Source: Diphasiastrum complanatum (lineage: Eukaryota; Streptophyta; Lycopodiopsida; Lycopodiales; Lycopodiaceae). From it: a stretch of 64,000 nucleotides of DNA. This document shows positions 1 to 11,200 of this stretch, in pieces; position 1 is the stretch's first letter; each line of letters opens with the position of its first letter. The stretch spans positions 11,563,782-11,627,781 of the forward strand of contig CM055108.1 of the NCBI GenBank assembly GCA_029204225.1, written 5' to 3'. The notes beneath the pieces were generated by a model. That model did no database searches, was not told where the DNA came from, and worked only from the letters and a program-made list of their open reading frames with translations. A program made the position numbers and the translations under genes.

Positions 1-733
1 TCAAAAGGTTTTTGGTAGCACATTTTGACATGAAAATAGCTTGGTTAATAGAATAGATTAAGTTTCAAAGCCATCTAGGGCAGATAAAGGAGAAAGACAA
101 TGAGCTTGTACTGTAAGATTGCCTGCTATTGCATCCAATATCTTTATCTGGCGAGCCTTTGCTGCAGCCTTTTCTTGTAAAAGAGAGGTCCGTGCCTGCG
201 TTGACCAGAAATCGCTTCAGAAAGTTGATTGCAATTTACCATTATCCAGAAAACTTTGTGGCTCGCACAGTTGAATATTTTGAAGGATATTTCTTTGACA
301 GTCCTTGCCTGCAATCTAACATCAACTTTGAGACCTTTGTTTGCAGCCCTTAAGCATTAAAATCACACAAAACAGATCAGTCCTTGCTCACCTCGGCCCT
401 TGCTTGGGCAGCGATAGACTCTGCTGATCGGGGAGCCTTCACAGCTACATTAGCCAGAGATTCTGGCAGTTCCTAAAATGCGGAATTTGCAGCACTTCAC
501 CCGTAAAAACACATTCCAAAAAACCCTACTTCCAGAAAAAGGAGCTTTCAGCCACACAACAGGAACTTGGAAGGTTAAATTGCACGGCATCTGGTGTTTT
601 TTACTCTAAAAAATTTATGAAATAACGAGATAAAACCTGTGGTAATAATCTTCGGCAGCTGGCAAGATTGTCTAGTGGCCGTACTCGGGGGTTGGGAGGC
701 TGAAGACCTTTTGTATGTAGAGCTTCAAGGGCA

Positions 734-810
734 TCAAAATCCGGCTGCATACAACTTGTGAATAAAAGCATTAAATCTTCCCCACACGTTTGACTGACTA
801 TCATTCATAT
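734..810 (-). other. possible short terminal exon of a host gene
   Basis: On the minus strand a pyrimidine-rich stretch ending in TTTCAG (acceptor AG at 812-811) is followed by an open stretch of about 24 codons that ends in TGA at 736-734. The translation contains SQSNVWGRFNAF. It could be a final exon of the gene whose first exon lies at 1262-1306, but joining the two directly in phase 0 hits a stop at once, so at least one more exon or another acceptor would be needed. I do not recognise the peptide, and this call is weak. Confidence 0.2.
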
Positions 811-879
811 CTGAAACTACAATTGCGTTCGCAATAAACCTACTGTCAAGTGCTACTACAAAACTGAGAACGTCACTCA

Positions 880-1130
880 AAAGCTGCTTTCTCATGAGAA
901 CACTTCAGCAGAACAAGTGGCAGAGCAGATGGTTTGTGATTTGCTTACTTACTTGTAACCTCTGGAAATTAAAACCATCAGGAAAACCCTAACTATGCAT
1001 GTCCTAATTCGCAAGCCTTTTTTTCAAAAGAAGACCTCAGCACAAGCGGAAGAACAGGTGATGCCATTTGTTTGATTACTGATAAGCTCCGGAAATTAAA
1101 ACCCTAGTGAAAATCCTAAAGATACCTTCA
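880..1130. repeat. imperfect tandem duplication, unit about 130 bp
   Basis: Two diverged copies lie head to tail, at about 880-1016 and 1017-1130. Both carry the same landmarks in order: an AAGC/TCA-rich start, CAGCA-ACAAG, a TTTGATT-like core and the block GGAAATTAAAACC. They lie in the presumed first intron of the minus-strand gene. No coding potential is seen. Confidence 0.5.
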
Positions 1131-1261
1131 CTTTCCAAGTTTGTCAAATAATAACAAGCCCATGCATGCCTGCTCTGCTCTCTGTGCTACTACTTACATA
1201 TTATTCTTCTGCTTATAGTACCAGCATTGCACATAAGAGGACGAGGGTCTTTTGCACTCAC

Positions 1262-1306
1262 CGAGAGGAAGTCGAGGGAAGGTGGAAGAGTAGGAGGATC
1301 CGCCAT
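1262..1306 (-). CDS. putative first coding exon of a host gene
   Basis: The minus strand has ATG at 1306-1304 in a good plant context (GCG ATG GCG), then 15 codons reading MADPPTLPPSLDFLS, followed directly by a strong splice donor GTGAGT at 1261-1256. Upstream is a CAG-repeat leader typical of a plant 5' UTR. The gene would run leftwards and probably out of the window. No retroelement similarity is seen, and the short proline-rich N-terminus does not identify a family. What supports the call is ATG context, donor and UTR-like sequence together; each alone is weak. An alternative is a chance ATG in a decayed region. Confidence 0.4.
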
Positions 1307-1380
1307 CGCTGCTCGCTGCTGCTGCTGCTGTTCGATGGATCGTGGAACGAAGAATAATATAATATAATATATTGTAGCTT
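1307..1380 (-). promoter_or_regulatory. putative 5' UTR and AT-rich core promoter
   Basis: Read on the minus strand, a (TATAT)n-like block at about 1354-1377 is followed by CATCGAACAG and a run of CAG/GCAG triplets leading to the ATG at 1306. The TATA-like block is very close to the ATG, so the leader would be short. This reading depends on the exon call. Confidence 0.3.
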
Positions 1381-2981
1381 GGTGGAATAAAGTGCATTTC
1401 AAAAAATAACCTAATTTAGGGTTTATAGATCATATAAGCAAATCAATAGATTTTTATCTTTCAAGGACAATTAATTATACATGGCACAATTGGAGTACTA
1501 AAAAAATTTAAAGAGCTTCAATTTTTAAATCTTTTGCTATTAGTATCGACGTTGGTTATGGTTGATGGATCGGTTGTTAGTTTGGGTTGTTTGCCGATTA
1601 GTACTAAAATGCCTGAAGTTGATTGTGGATGAATGGTTGATTGAATTGAAGTGTTGCATTTGTGATGTAGGTAAGGTTGCCTTATGAGTGAGGGTTGTGG
1701 TTTCAATCGAAGTTGTTTGCAATCGACGAGGTTAGCTATTGGTGGGAAACAAAACTAGTTGTTTAAGAAGTGATGCTTATGCTTATTGATGTATTTATTG
1801 TTGTTCATAAGTTGGTTGCATTTCGAGCTCATTGTCGTTTGGTTGAGATCATTTGATGGTTATTGGAAATTGATAGTTGATTGGTTGTCTTTGTGATTGA
1901 CAAATACGTAAAGTTGGCTGATGGAGAGATGATTGCTCAGCAAGTGAACGACCAACTAAAATGTGGACTGTATGGATTGAGAGTCTGGTTGTGAGAGTCC
2001 ATTCCACTGCCTTCGCCATTTGCAAGTCTGTTTACTAATTGTTCGAAGCTTGCTAGAGCCTGCTACCTACCTGTTTTGCCACACCAAAGCCTGCTGCAGC
2101 TCGTTGTTGGCTACTTGCCACCTGCCTGTCACCCATGCTACCCTACCAATACCTGTTTGTAGTCTCCTACACTTGTTCTTGTAAACATAATGTTTCTACT
2201 CGATGGATGTCTGCCAGCCTTGCCCTAACTTGCTAGAACCTATGAGATCTGTACCTATCTATGTATCCTCTATGTAGCACCCACAACTGCAAGGTTACCT
2301 GTATTTTGCTCTATGGTTCTATCTGCAACTTATCATGGTGTAGGCAAATGTCAAATCGAGTTTCAAGAGCAATGTGGCATGGAATTGAGGTACATTTATG
2401 ACTAGTCGACTTCTACGCATGTTGGTCTACTTGTGTTTAGACTGAGGTACTCTACTTTTACTCCATTTGTGTTATCTATATCATCGGTTTTCTGTAGCAG
2501 TTTCATTTCATATTTGCTATTCTTGAGTTAATTAAACTGAACTTATTATGGAATCATCTTTTTGTTCTATAATAGAGTGGAAGATTGGTTTTTCTAGTAA
2601 ATAAGCATGAGTATTACAAAACATGTCAATATTATAGATGAGGTAATTCTCAAGTTTAATTAGTTAACTATAAAAATCACTAATTGTAGACATATTGTGC
2701 CAAGTTTGCTCACTACCAGTTATCAGAAATACTCTTGATGTTATGTCGTGGTTCTACACCTACCATTTCTAACGTTATGGAATCGCTTATGTTTTAATCT
2801 TACGCTGGTAGTAGAAGCAGAGCGTTATACTTGAGATTTTTGTAGAGTAGACAATCAGTTTTTTAGTTTACAGTGACTGTTTTGATATGAAGGAATTTGT
2901 CATTTTTGGCTAGTTCGTATATAGTAGCCTTGTTTAACTGCTAGAAACGATCAACCTAGAAGTGCATTTCAAATTTATTGC
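1381..2981. other. no recognisable gene
   Basis: About 1.6 kb of AT-rich sequence with TTGGTTG-rich stretches near 1550-1900 and mixed sequence after that. No ORF above about 70 codons has recognisable similarity, and no LTR ends or retroelement motifs are seen. Confidence 0.5.
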
Positions 2982-4130
2982 TTATGGGTACCAGATCTCT
3001 GACACAAAATTCTTCCTTGTATAACCGATGATCATGTCATGCCTTGCGATGAGCTCTGTCAACTGCCAGTGCATGCACAACCAATAGGCGAGTTTCGCAA
3101 AGTTTGTGTAGAGTTTCATGGCGCAGTTGTAGAGATTTGGACTCATCAAGACATTGCGTGGTGGCAACCCTCAGTGATGGTAAGAAAAACTCTACTGACA
3201 TTACCTCATCTTGACCATAAACCAACTGGAATAGTGTCTGATCAATGCTACCCTTATATGTTGTCATGAATGCCTATAGAGCAGCATGTAGCTTATGTTC
3301 CCAATTAAATCTACTAGCTTCGACTGTTGTCGTGATGACACTACACAAGATCTTATTGGATGATTCTAGTGCCCATTGCCTTGAGTATAATATGGCATGC
3401 TGAATCGATGGATCATGAAGAATTCTTCCAATAAACCTTGATGGTTTTATTGACAAAATGGCTTTCGCGATCATTGACTATCTCAACTAGACATCCACAG
3501 CTCACAATGATATGTATATATAAAAATTTGGTATTAGTCCTAGCATCAGCCACTCGTATTGGGCTTCTACCCACTTGGTTAGATAATTTGTAGCCACGAT
3601 TATATATCGGTCTTGTGAGCTTTTCATTGTTGGGTGGATGATACCAATATAGTCCAATCCCCACTTCTCAAATGGCGCATGAGCCATGACTAGATGTAGT
3701 AGATCATAATTCATTCTAGTCAGTCTCTTGGCTCGTTGGCATACATCACATTTTCTTAATTATTCTTTTGTATCCTTGTACATCGTTGGCCACTAGCATC
3801 CTGATTGTAAAATCTTGTGAATTGTAATATCAGATGCGAAATGACCACCACTCATGCCTTTATGAGATAAAGATATGAGTGGCTTCATGAGAAAGAACAC
3901 ACCTTCTAAGGAATTGTCTGATCCTCATCAATATAACTGGTCGACAAATCAACTGGTAAGGTTTGGCTCTAAGTATCAACTTCCATTGTTCCGCCGTCAG
4001 TAAAGTCTTGTCTAGTTGGTCCCGTATTAATCATTCAACGATCTCTGTGGCCCAATCTGGTATTGTGTCAACATAAAATAAGGTAGCATCTAGTAGCTCA
4101 TCATCAGCTTCGGGTGCAGTTTTCTTCCCT
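2982..4130 (-). pseudogene. Ty3/gypsy integrase fragment
   Basis: The minus strand, read from about 4130 down to 2982, gives the end of an RNase H-INT linker, then the zinc-binding region (KGMSGGHFA followed by CDVCQRAKR near 3720), then the catalytic core (FEKWGLDYIG, IIVATNYLTKWVEA, EIVNDRESHFVN) and the C-terminal part (LFQLVYGQDEV, SLQLRHETLHKLCETRL). Several stops and frameshifts break it, and the DRGTHF-type motif reads DRESHF. It is closely related to the integrase of gypsy G2 at 58560-59645, which carries the same LRHEALHK and VHALVAE segments. It is a dead piece of the same family in the opposite orientation; RT and gag are not present beside it. Confidence 0.85.
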
Positions 4131-4145
4131 ATCCATGATACATGA

Positions 4146-4566
4146 TGTTATGTTCATGTCCTATATAAGGGAATCAGAATAATTTCTGACATGAATAGCC
4201 AGTTACTCCAGTTTTATGTGGTTATTAGTTATGATACGTCATTCTGAGCGTGGTCGTTACAAGTAATTAATAATCATATGAGGGCCCAGACTTACAATTG
4301 GACATAAGAGCACTTGCATGGTGTATGACTGCTATAATGCAAAAATAGGAGATCAATAGCTTAATATAGATTGCATGGGAATCCTAAGGAAAATATTCTC
4401 TCCTCTTGGAGAGAATACATATCATGGAAAATCGCCCATCTCCCTATTAAAATTTCAGATTCTTGAGCCAGGTTTCCTCTCCTCCCTTGTATTCATTCAC
4501 TGTGGCTTGGGGGTGAAGTGGGTAGGGTATTGACTAGTCTCTTCATGTTGGTTGGGTGGTTTATGT
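4146..4566 (+). repeat. LTR fragment, inverted relative of 46888-47376
   Basis: Starts with TGTTATGTTCATGTCC and shares ordered blocks (GGGCCC with TCATATGA, CACTGTGGCTTGGGGGTG, GGGTATTGACTAGTCTC, GGTTGGGTGGTT) with the reverse complement of 46888-47376. The match stops near 4566, before the LTR end, so this is a truncated LTR about 43 kb away from its inverted partner. Confidence 0.75.
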
Positions 4567-4860
4567 GAGAGATTTCAACAAGTTTAGTCATATTTTGGTA
4601 AATTGTCAACTGAGGCCAAATCATTTTAGACTTAGAGATAAACTTTTTGAAGTTATATTAGTTTAAATACATTCAATAAACACTTTTTGAAAGTGTGGGA
4701 AAGCTGATAGTTGAGTTTAAGAGAGATTCAAATTTGAAATTTGGGTACATTGAATCTAGACCCAAAAATAGTAGGGTTTACATTTTGGAGGAAAAGCCAA
4801 GTGGCCAAATAGGGTATGGTTCTACTACTCATTAGTGCACTATCTTGATGATATCTATGG
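4567..4860. repeat. dispersed repeat, inverted copy at about 42880-43130
   Basis: Contains TTTGAATCTCTCT-type sequence, CACTTTTTGAAAGTGTGG, GGGTACATTGAATCTAGACC and GCCAAGTGGCCAAAT. The reverse complement of each block occurs in the same order at 42880-43130. Both copies adjoin minus-strand copia fragments, so this may be untranslated or LTR sequence of that copia family. Confidence 0.7.
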
Positions 4861-4878
4861 CTAGAGATGCATCAAGCC

Positions 4879-5740
4879 TCAAGGACTTTGCACATTTACA
4901 TAGGCTCCTATGTTTCCTCTTGGCCATCCCATTTTGTTGGGGGGTGTAGGAACAAGTAAGCTCTCTCTTAATGCCATTGCTCTCACAAAGTCTCTCATCT
5001 TATTGGAGATATATTCTCCTCCATTATTACATCTTAGAACTTTAATGCAAGAACTAAGTTGCTTTTCCACTAGAGACTTAAACTTCACAAAAGCTTCATA
5101 TACAAGGCTTTTCTTAGACAATAATTCTATCCAAGTGAATCTAGTACGATCATCTATGAAAGTCACGTACATTTAGGAACCTCAATTACTTTCATGAGAA
5201 AAAGCATGTACATCTGAATGAATAAGATCCAAGGGTAAAGTAGATCTTGACAAAGATATCTTGTAGGATGTCTTGTGTGACTTTGCAAGGCCACATGCCT
5301 CACACACTTTGTGAATGATCCGAAAGCTAGCTCCTTTGAGGCCATGGACTCCATTGATTGAAGATTAAGATGGCCTAATCTTTTGTGCCAAAGCTCCACT
5401 TGAATCATCTCCTCCCTAACCATATTCACACTTTCAATGGACACATTAGCATCCAACTTAAAAAGCCTTCCTTGCTTAATGCCACTAGCTATGCACTTAT
5501 CATGTTTCAAGATGGAACACACTCCATTTTTGAAATGTACATCGTCCATTATCCATTAGTTACAAACACTAAGCAAGTTTTTGGAATGGATGGCATGGAA
5601 CATACAAAACATTATCAAGATCTCTCCTTTTAGATGATCCTAAGCATAATGGAATAGATCCTATGCCATCTATCTTACATTCTTGATCACTAGCAGTGTA
5701 GATTGATTTCTTAGAATCATTACAAGTATACTGTGCCTTA
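4879..5740 (-). pseudogene. Ty1/copia protease-integrase fragment
   Basis: Read leftwards from 5740, the minus strand encodes the post-protease segment (DGIGSIPLCLGSSK), the GAG-pre-integrase domain (LWHKRLGHLNLQSMESM) and the first half of the integrase core (YVTFIDDRTRFTWIELL, LRCNNGGEYISNKM). Several stops and shifts interrupt it. The second catalytic Asp of the DDE triad is lost: the usual RSDNGGE reads RCNNGGE. It resembles the corresponding regions of elements A and B. Its left end meets the dispersed repeat at 4567-4860, and its right end abuts an RT fragment that should lie downstream of it, so the order is scrambled. Confidence 0.85.
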
Positions 5741-5744
5741 CACA

Positions 5745-6386
5745 CCTCAGCACTAAGATCTTGTATAAATTAGATTAATCTACCAACACAATAGCTTAGG
5801 TCTGGTCTTGTGATGGTTAGATATATAAGTGAACCAACTAGCTTTCTATAAAGAGTAATGTCCTCGAAGGATCTTTCATTACCTCTTATAGTTAGCTTTA
5901 CATTTGACTCCATAAGCGTATCACAAGATTTTGCATCTACAAAATAAAATCTACTTAGAATAATATTAGCATACTTCTCTTGTGAAAAATGAAAGTAGAT
6001 TGAGAAGTTCTAATCACTTATATTCCTAAGATGTAATGCAAATGACCAAGATCATACACCTCAAACTCCTCCTTGAGAGCACTCTTGATATCATCAACAT
6101 CTTGGTTGTTACCTCCACTCAAGATGATATCATCCACATAGATTAGCAAGATAGTAACATCATGACCACAAAATCTATAATAAAGTGAATGTATGACATA
6201 CTCACTCATAACAAGATTTTGAGAGAGTAAAAATGTGTTAAGCATAGCATACCAACTTCTTGGTGCTTGCTTAAGACCATACAAATTCTTTTGGAAAAGA
6301 AAAACATGATTTGGCTTGGTAGATGAAATGTAGCTCTCGGGTTGCTCCACGTACACTTCCTCCTCAAGATCACCATTCAAGAATGC
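5745..6386 (-). pseudogene. Ty1/copia reverse transcriptase fragment
   Basis: The minus strand from 6386 downward gives AFLNGDLEEEVYVEQPES, LYGLKQAPRSWYAMLN and the catalytic box LLIYVDDIILSGG, then GHLHYILGI near 6018 and, past a break, DITLYRKLVGSL and TITRPDLSY near 5800. YVDD is intact, but the frame is broken and the upstream RT fingers are missing. It stops at 6386 beside the target site of element A, and the sequence beyond A (from 12825) is leader-like rather than RT, so a deletion already joined the two before A inserted. It is a close relative of element A's RT. Confidence 0.88.
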
Positions 6387-6391
6387 ACCTA
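6387..6391. repeat. target-site duplication ACCTA, left copy, element A
   Basis: ACCTA directly precedes the TG of the 5' LTR and recurs directly after the CA of the 3' LTR at 12825-12829. A perfect 5-bp duplication is the expected footprint of copia integration. Confidence 0.95.
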
Positions 6392-7047
6392 TGTGAAAAT
6401 TGTCAACATTTCCTAGCTAGTTTGAGGCCTAAATTGGCTAAAATTGTAAATAGTTTTGGTTCTGGAGTTTCACACGTGTGAACCAGGCCACAATGTTTTT
6501 ATTTACTGTATTTTTTCAGTATGATGAAGTGTCAAACTTCATACCCTTCAAAATGAGACCATTTTGATGTATTTTGGTCATATAAGCCATTTTTTAGCTA
6601 TTTTTCCTATATAGGGAATATCTAGGGTCAAGTACCTTCTAGAGAGAGGAGAGAGAGTCATCTTCCTCATCCATAAATAGTAGGGAAGTCGTGGAGAACA
6701 GGTTGGAGAAACCTTTTGTATGCTTCATTGAGATCAATAGATCATTGTCATTGTTTCTTCCTCCATTGAGAGCATTGTTGTATGTATTGTCTTCAAGCTA
6801 TTGTGTATGATCTTAGGTGCTTTCCAAAAGTGATAGGCTGATGTATTATGGACTGTATAATGCTATTTTGGGCCGCACTTGATGTTTATGGAAGTTTCCA
6901 TTTGTGATAAATGCTTTTTGATCAAGTTCTTTGCATTCTAGGTAGCATAGAATGTGTTGCCAATTCCTAGCTTATGTAGTTTGGAGTGCAAGCATTCAAG
7001 CCAATGATCTTGGAGTATAGATCCACTTAGGATCTGTATTTTTCACA
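6392..7047 (+). repeat. 5' LTR of element A
   Basis: 656 bp from TGTGAAAA to TTTTCACA. It has a TATA-like TATATAG near 6610, a CT/GA-rich stretch at 6640-6665, and the palindrome TTTCACACGTGTGAA at 6468-6482. The 3' copy is the same length. Confidence 0.97.
6468..6482. promoter_or_regulatory. CACGTG palindrome in LTR of A
   Basis: TTTCACACGTGTGAA is a perfect palindrome with a CACGTG (G-box) core, the recognition core of plant bZIP and bHLH factors. The same palindrome or a close variant occurs in the LTRs of the other families here, which points to a functional site in U3. Confidence 0.5.
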
Positions 7048-7059
7048 TGGTATCAGAGC
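7048..7059 (+). other. primer-binding site, initiator Met tRNA type
   Basis: TGGTATCAGAGC starts immediately after the 5' LTR. It is the usual PBS of plant copia elements, complementary to the 3' part of initiator-Met tRNA. Confidence 0.95.
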
Positions 7060-8219
7060 TGGTTGGCTTCTATTTACAGTAAGTATTCCATTTTTGGTGA
7101 TATTTGGATGTTTGATCAAGTTCTAGCATGATTTTGCATTGCTTTGTTGATCAAATCTTACTAACCTTTGTTTTGTGAGTTGAACTTGTGGATCAAAAGC
7201 ATATTTCAGGTCTATTGAAGATCAGAGGCTGAAAAGAAACTATTTTGGATCAGATCATAACACCTAATCATTTGTGATTGTGAGTCTTGTGCATATTCAA
7301 TACTAACAATGTTCTTTTCAATCCTATTGTTGACAATCTCCATTCTTGGATGAACACTCTCCTTAAGTGGATGAAACTTCTCCTTAAGTGGATGACAAAT
7401 GCTCTTTTGAGTGAGTTGTAATTCTCCTAAAGGCTGAGCAAAGCTCCCATTTGGATGAAAGATCCCCTTTTTTGGGTGAACATATTGTAAGCTCCATTGT
7501 GAAGAGCATATTGTAAAGATTGTCATCAATTTTGGCATAAATTTTGGTGTACTTTGTTGAGCATGTAAGTAACTCTCCTTATGTAATTTGATTGGAGCAT
7601 TTGCTGGAAGGTGTTAACCATTATGCAAGTGTGTTTTCAGGTTCTTAACAGGTTGAGGAACATTCTCATGTGAAGTGATCTTAGATCTACATCTAAACAC
7701 CAAGATTTGACAAGATAGTGAAGCTAGTCTTGTGATTCACTAAGTGTGCTCATTCATTCACCTCTAAATCTTGTATTTATCACTTGCTGGAGTTTATAAA
7801 CTTTTAGAAGTGTGGTTTACATGTGGTTTTACAGGTTGAATCAATATCTTAGTGTGTTGATCATATGTTGATCAAGTTTGTTCATTACTAGGTAATCTTG
7901 GCATCCTAGTTTTGGGTATTTTCTAAGAGTGCAAGTAACTCTTCACACCATAACTTGATTTGGTCACTTGCTGGAAAGTTTGAGAGCTTAAGCAAGAGTG
8001 TGTTCAGGTTGGTTTGATTTTGTAATCCATTCTTAGTGTGTGCAAAGTGTTGCATGTGTTTCAATCTTCCTTTCTATGCTTGGAAACCATCTAGGTTCAA
8101 GATAGAAGTGTTTTAGGGTCCTAAATCTTCATAGATCTCTTTATCTATCATTTGTTGAGAGAAAAGTGAGTGCTAAGTGCTTTAGGACAGAACCTAAAAG
8201 TTGAAGAAACATTAGAATC
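7060..8219 (+). other. untranslated leader of element A
   Basis: About 1.16 kb between PBS and gag. It contains short tandem units (CTCCTTAAGTGGATGA, twice near 7360-7395) and three diverged copies of a block with TTGCTGGA followed about 35-45 bases later by GTGTGTT-CAGG or similar, near 7588-7640, 7780-7840 and 7963-8014. Small ORFs here look like chance. Confidence 0.7.
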
Positions 8220-11200
8220 ATGGCTTCCAATGGTGGGATCATGCTAGAGTCTAGTGAAAGGTTGAGTTCATCAAACTACTCTACTTGGCAAGTGAGGATG
8301 GAGTCCTTACTTGAGTTGAATGAACTCATGGACATAGTTGCAGAAATTGAAGAGAGACCTCTCACACTTCAAGAGCAACAAAGGTTTGATAAGAAGGCCA
8401 AAAGGGCTCTTCATATCATTAAAATGAATGTTACAAATGAACTTCTCAAGGAAGTTGGAAAGTGTCAAAGTGCAAGTGAGGCATGGAATGCCTTAAAGAA
8501 GCTCTTTGAATCAAAGTCCACATCTAGGGTATTGACCCTAAGGAGACAAATATTTTCTAGTAGGCAAAGAGAGGGTGAAAGTGCTCATGCATTTATCTTG
8601 AGAGTTAAGTCCCTAAGTGATGATTTAGCATGCATTGATGAGAACATAAAAGATGGTGAAATAGTCCAAGTTATGTTGAATGGTTTGCTAAATGAACATG
8701 CTAACCTTGTGCAAAGTTTTGCCATTCAAAGAGTCTTGCCAAGTGTGGTTGACTTGCAAGAAATCTTATTGGCTGAAGAACATAGGTTGCAATCAAAGCT
8801 TGATGGTGCATCCTTGCAAGGTGGAGGTGAAGAGGCTTTCTTCACAAAAGGCAAATTCAAGGGCAAAGGTAAAGGCAAAGGGAAATGGTCCAAAGGTGGT
8901 AACTTTGATCATGATGATCACTCTTCCTCTTCCTCTTCTACTAAGAACAATAAGTCAAAGTTCAAGTGCTTTTATTGTGGGATAAAAGGTCATTTTGCAA
9001 ATGAATGTTATAAGAAGAAAAGAGAGCAAGGAGAGAGGCAAGGAAATCTTACAATAGATGAGGAAGAACATAACACATGTGAATCACTTGTTATGACTTC
9101 AAGTTTGTTAGCCAACATAGATGATAATGATCCTTGGTGGATTGATAGTGGAGCCTCATCTCACATGACAAGACATAAGGAATACTTTACATCCTTATTG
9201 TCTTATGAGGGAGAAGGTAACATCATCTACACTGCAAATGATGGTCAATGTGACATCAAAGGCATAGGCACTATTCCTATTTCCCTTTCAACAAATAGGA
9301 AAGCAAATCTTGAAAATGTTTTGTACATTCCTTCAATCACTAAGAATTTGCTTAGTGTAAGTCAAATGATTGACAAAGGACTTGATGTGGAGTTCATTGG
9401 AGATGCATGTTTGATAAGTAAATGTGGAACCTTGATTGCTCAAGGTAGGAGGCATGGTAAACTTTTCAAGCTTGATGCATGTGTGATCTCTAATCATGAA
9501 GGATGTATGGCTAGGGAGCAATTGACAAACCAAGAAGTTTGGCACAAGAGGTTGGGCCATCCCAACTTCAAATCTTTGGAGGTAATGGCAAAGAAAGAGC
9601 TTGTTCTTGGTCTCCCTAAAAGTCTTGTTGCAAACAATAGTGTTTGTGAACATTGTGCCTTGTCCAAATCTCATAGACTTGCTTATTCTAGATCTACTTC
9701 TAGATCTAAAGAAGCTTTTCAACTTGTGCATTCTGATATTCATTCTTCTAGTACAACTAGCAATGGTGGGGCAAAGATGTATGCAACTTTCATTGATGAC
9801 TTTAGTAGGTATACTTGGATCTATCTTCTTAAAAGTAAGGATGAAGTGTTTGCTGCATTTGTCAAGTTCAAGAATGAAATGGAAAACCAATTCAATACAA
9901 AGATCAAATGCTTAAGATCTGATAATGGAGGGGAATACACCTCAAATAGGTTCAAAGACTTTTGTATAGCACATGGGATTAAGAGGGAGATGTCTAGTCC
10001 TAGGACTCCACAACAGAATGGAGTGGCCGAGAGGAAGAATAGAACCCTTTGTGAATGTGCCAAGGCAATGAGACTACATGCTAATCTTGCTAAGTCTTTT
10101 TGGGGGGAAGCTTTAGCATGTGCTAACTATCTATGTAATAGATGGACAAGTGCTTCCTTGGATGGTAAAACTCCTCATGAGGTTCTTTATGGTAGAAGGC
10201 CGAGTGTCAAGCATTGTAGGATCTTTGGATGTACATGTTTTGTCAATATCACACTTGATGATAGAACTAAAGAAGATCCTTCATCAAAGAAGGGTGTGTT
10301 TGTTGGCTATAGTGAAGTAAGCAAGGCTTACAAAGTGTACATTCCTTCTACAAAGAAAGTTGTCATAAGTAGGGATGTCATCTTTCATGAAGAGAATGTT
10401 TCCAATGTTGTTGATGTTGATGTTGATGTGCCTACTAATCATCATGATGTGCAAGATGTCTTGGATGAAGATGGAGATGCCACTCCAAAGCAAACTTCAA
10501 GGAAGACTCAAAGGCAAAGGGCTAAGCCATCAAGGCTAACCTATGATGAAAAAGGAAAGCAAGTGGTGGACAACACTAACTTTGCTTTTCTTACCTCTTT
10601 TGATGAACCAACTTGTGTAGGTGAAGCAATTCAAAAGAAGGAATGGATCCAAGCCATGGATCATGAGCATCAAGCACTCATCAAAAGCAACACATGGAGG
10701 TTGGTAAAGCTTCCAAAGGACAAGAAGGCAATTGGTTGTAAGTGGATCTTCAAGATCAAGACAAATCAAGATGGATCAATCAACAAGTACAAGGCAAGGT
10801 TGGTGGCAAAGGGGTATGCTCAAGAATATGGTATTGACTATGATGAGACCTTTGCACCCGTGGCAAAGATGGTAACTATTCGAATCCTAATCTCTCTTGC
10901 AACTCTTTATGATTGGGATATGTGGCAAATGGATGTTACTAATGCCTTCTTGAATGGTGATCTTGAAGAAGATATTTACATGGAGCAACCCGAGGGCTAT
11001 GTTTCACATGATGAGCCTAATCATGTGTGCTATCTCCAAAAGAGTTTGTATGGGCTAAAGCAAGCACCAAGGAGTTGGTATGCTAAGCTCAATTCCTTCT
11101 TACTTTCTCAAAACTTTGTTATGAGTGAGTATGATCATTCTCTCTACTTTAGATTGAATGAAAATGATATCACTTTACTTTTGATCTATGTTGATGACAT

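Noticed and set aside
129-353. 74-codon frame at the left edge
   Set aside because: No similarity, weak start context, no splice or UTR support.
1311-1333. CTG/CAG microsatellite as a notable repeat
   Set aside because: Only about five or six units, common in plant 5' UTRs; used only as support for the exon call.
7048-7059. tRNA genes at the TGGTATCAGAGC sites
   Set aside because: Only the 12-base PBS is present each time, with no cloverleaf-forming sequence around it.
9333-9890. 185-codon minus-strand frame inside element A
   Set aside because: Antisense to the intact copia polyprotein; no independent similarity or start context. A codon-bias shadow.
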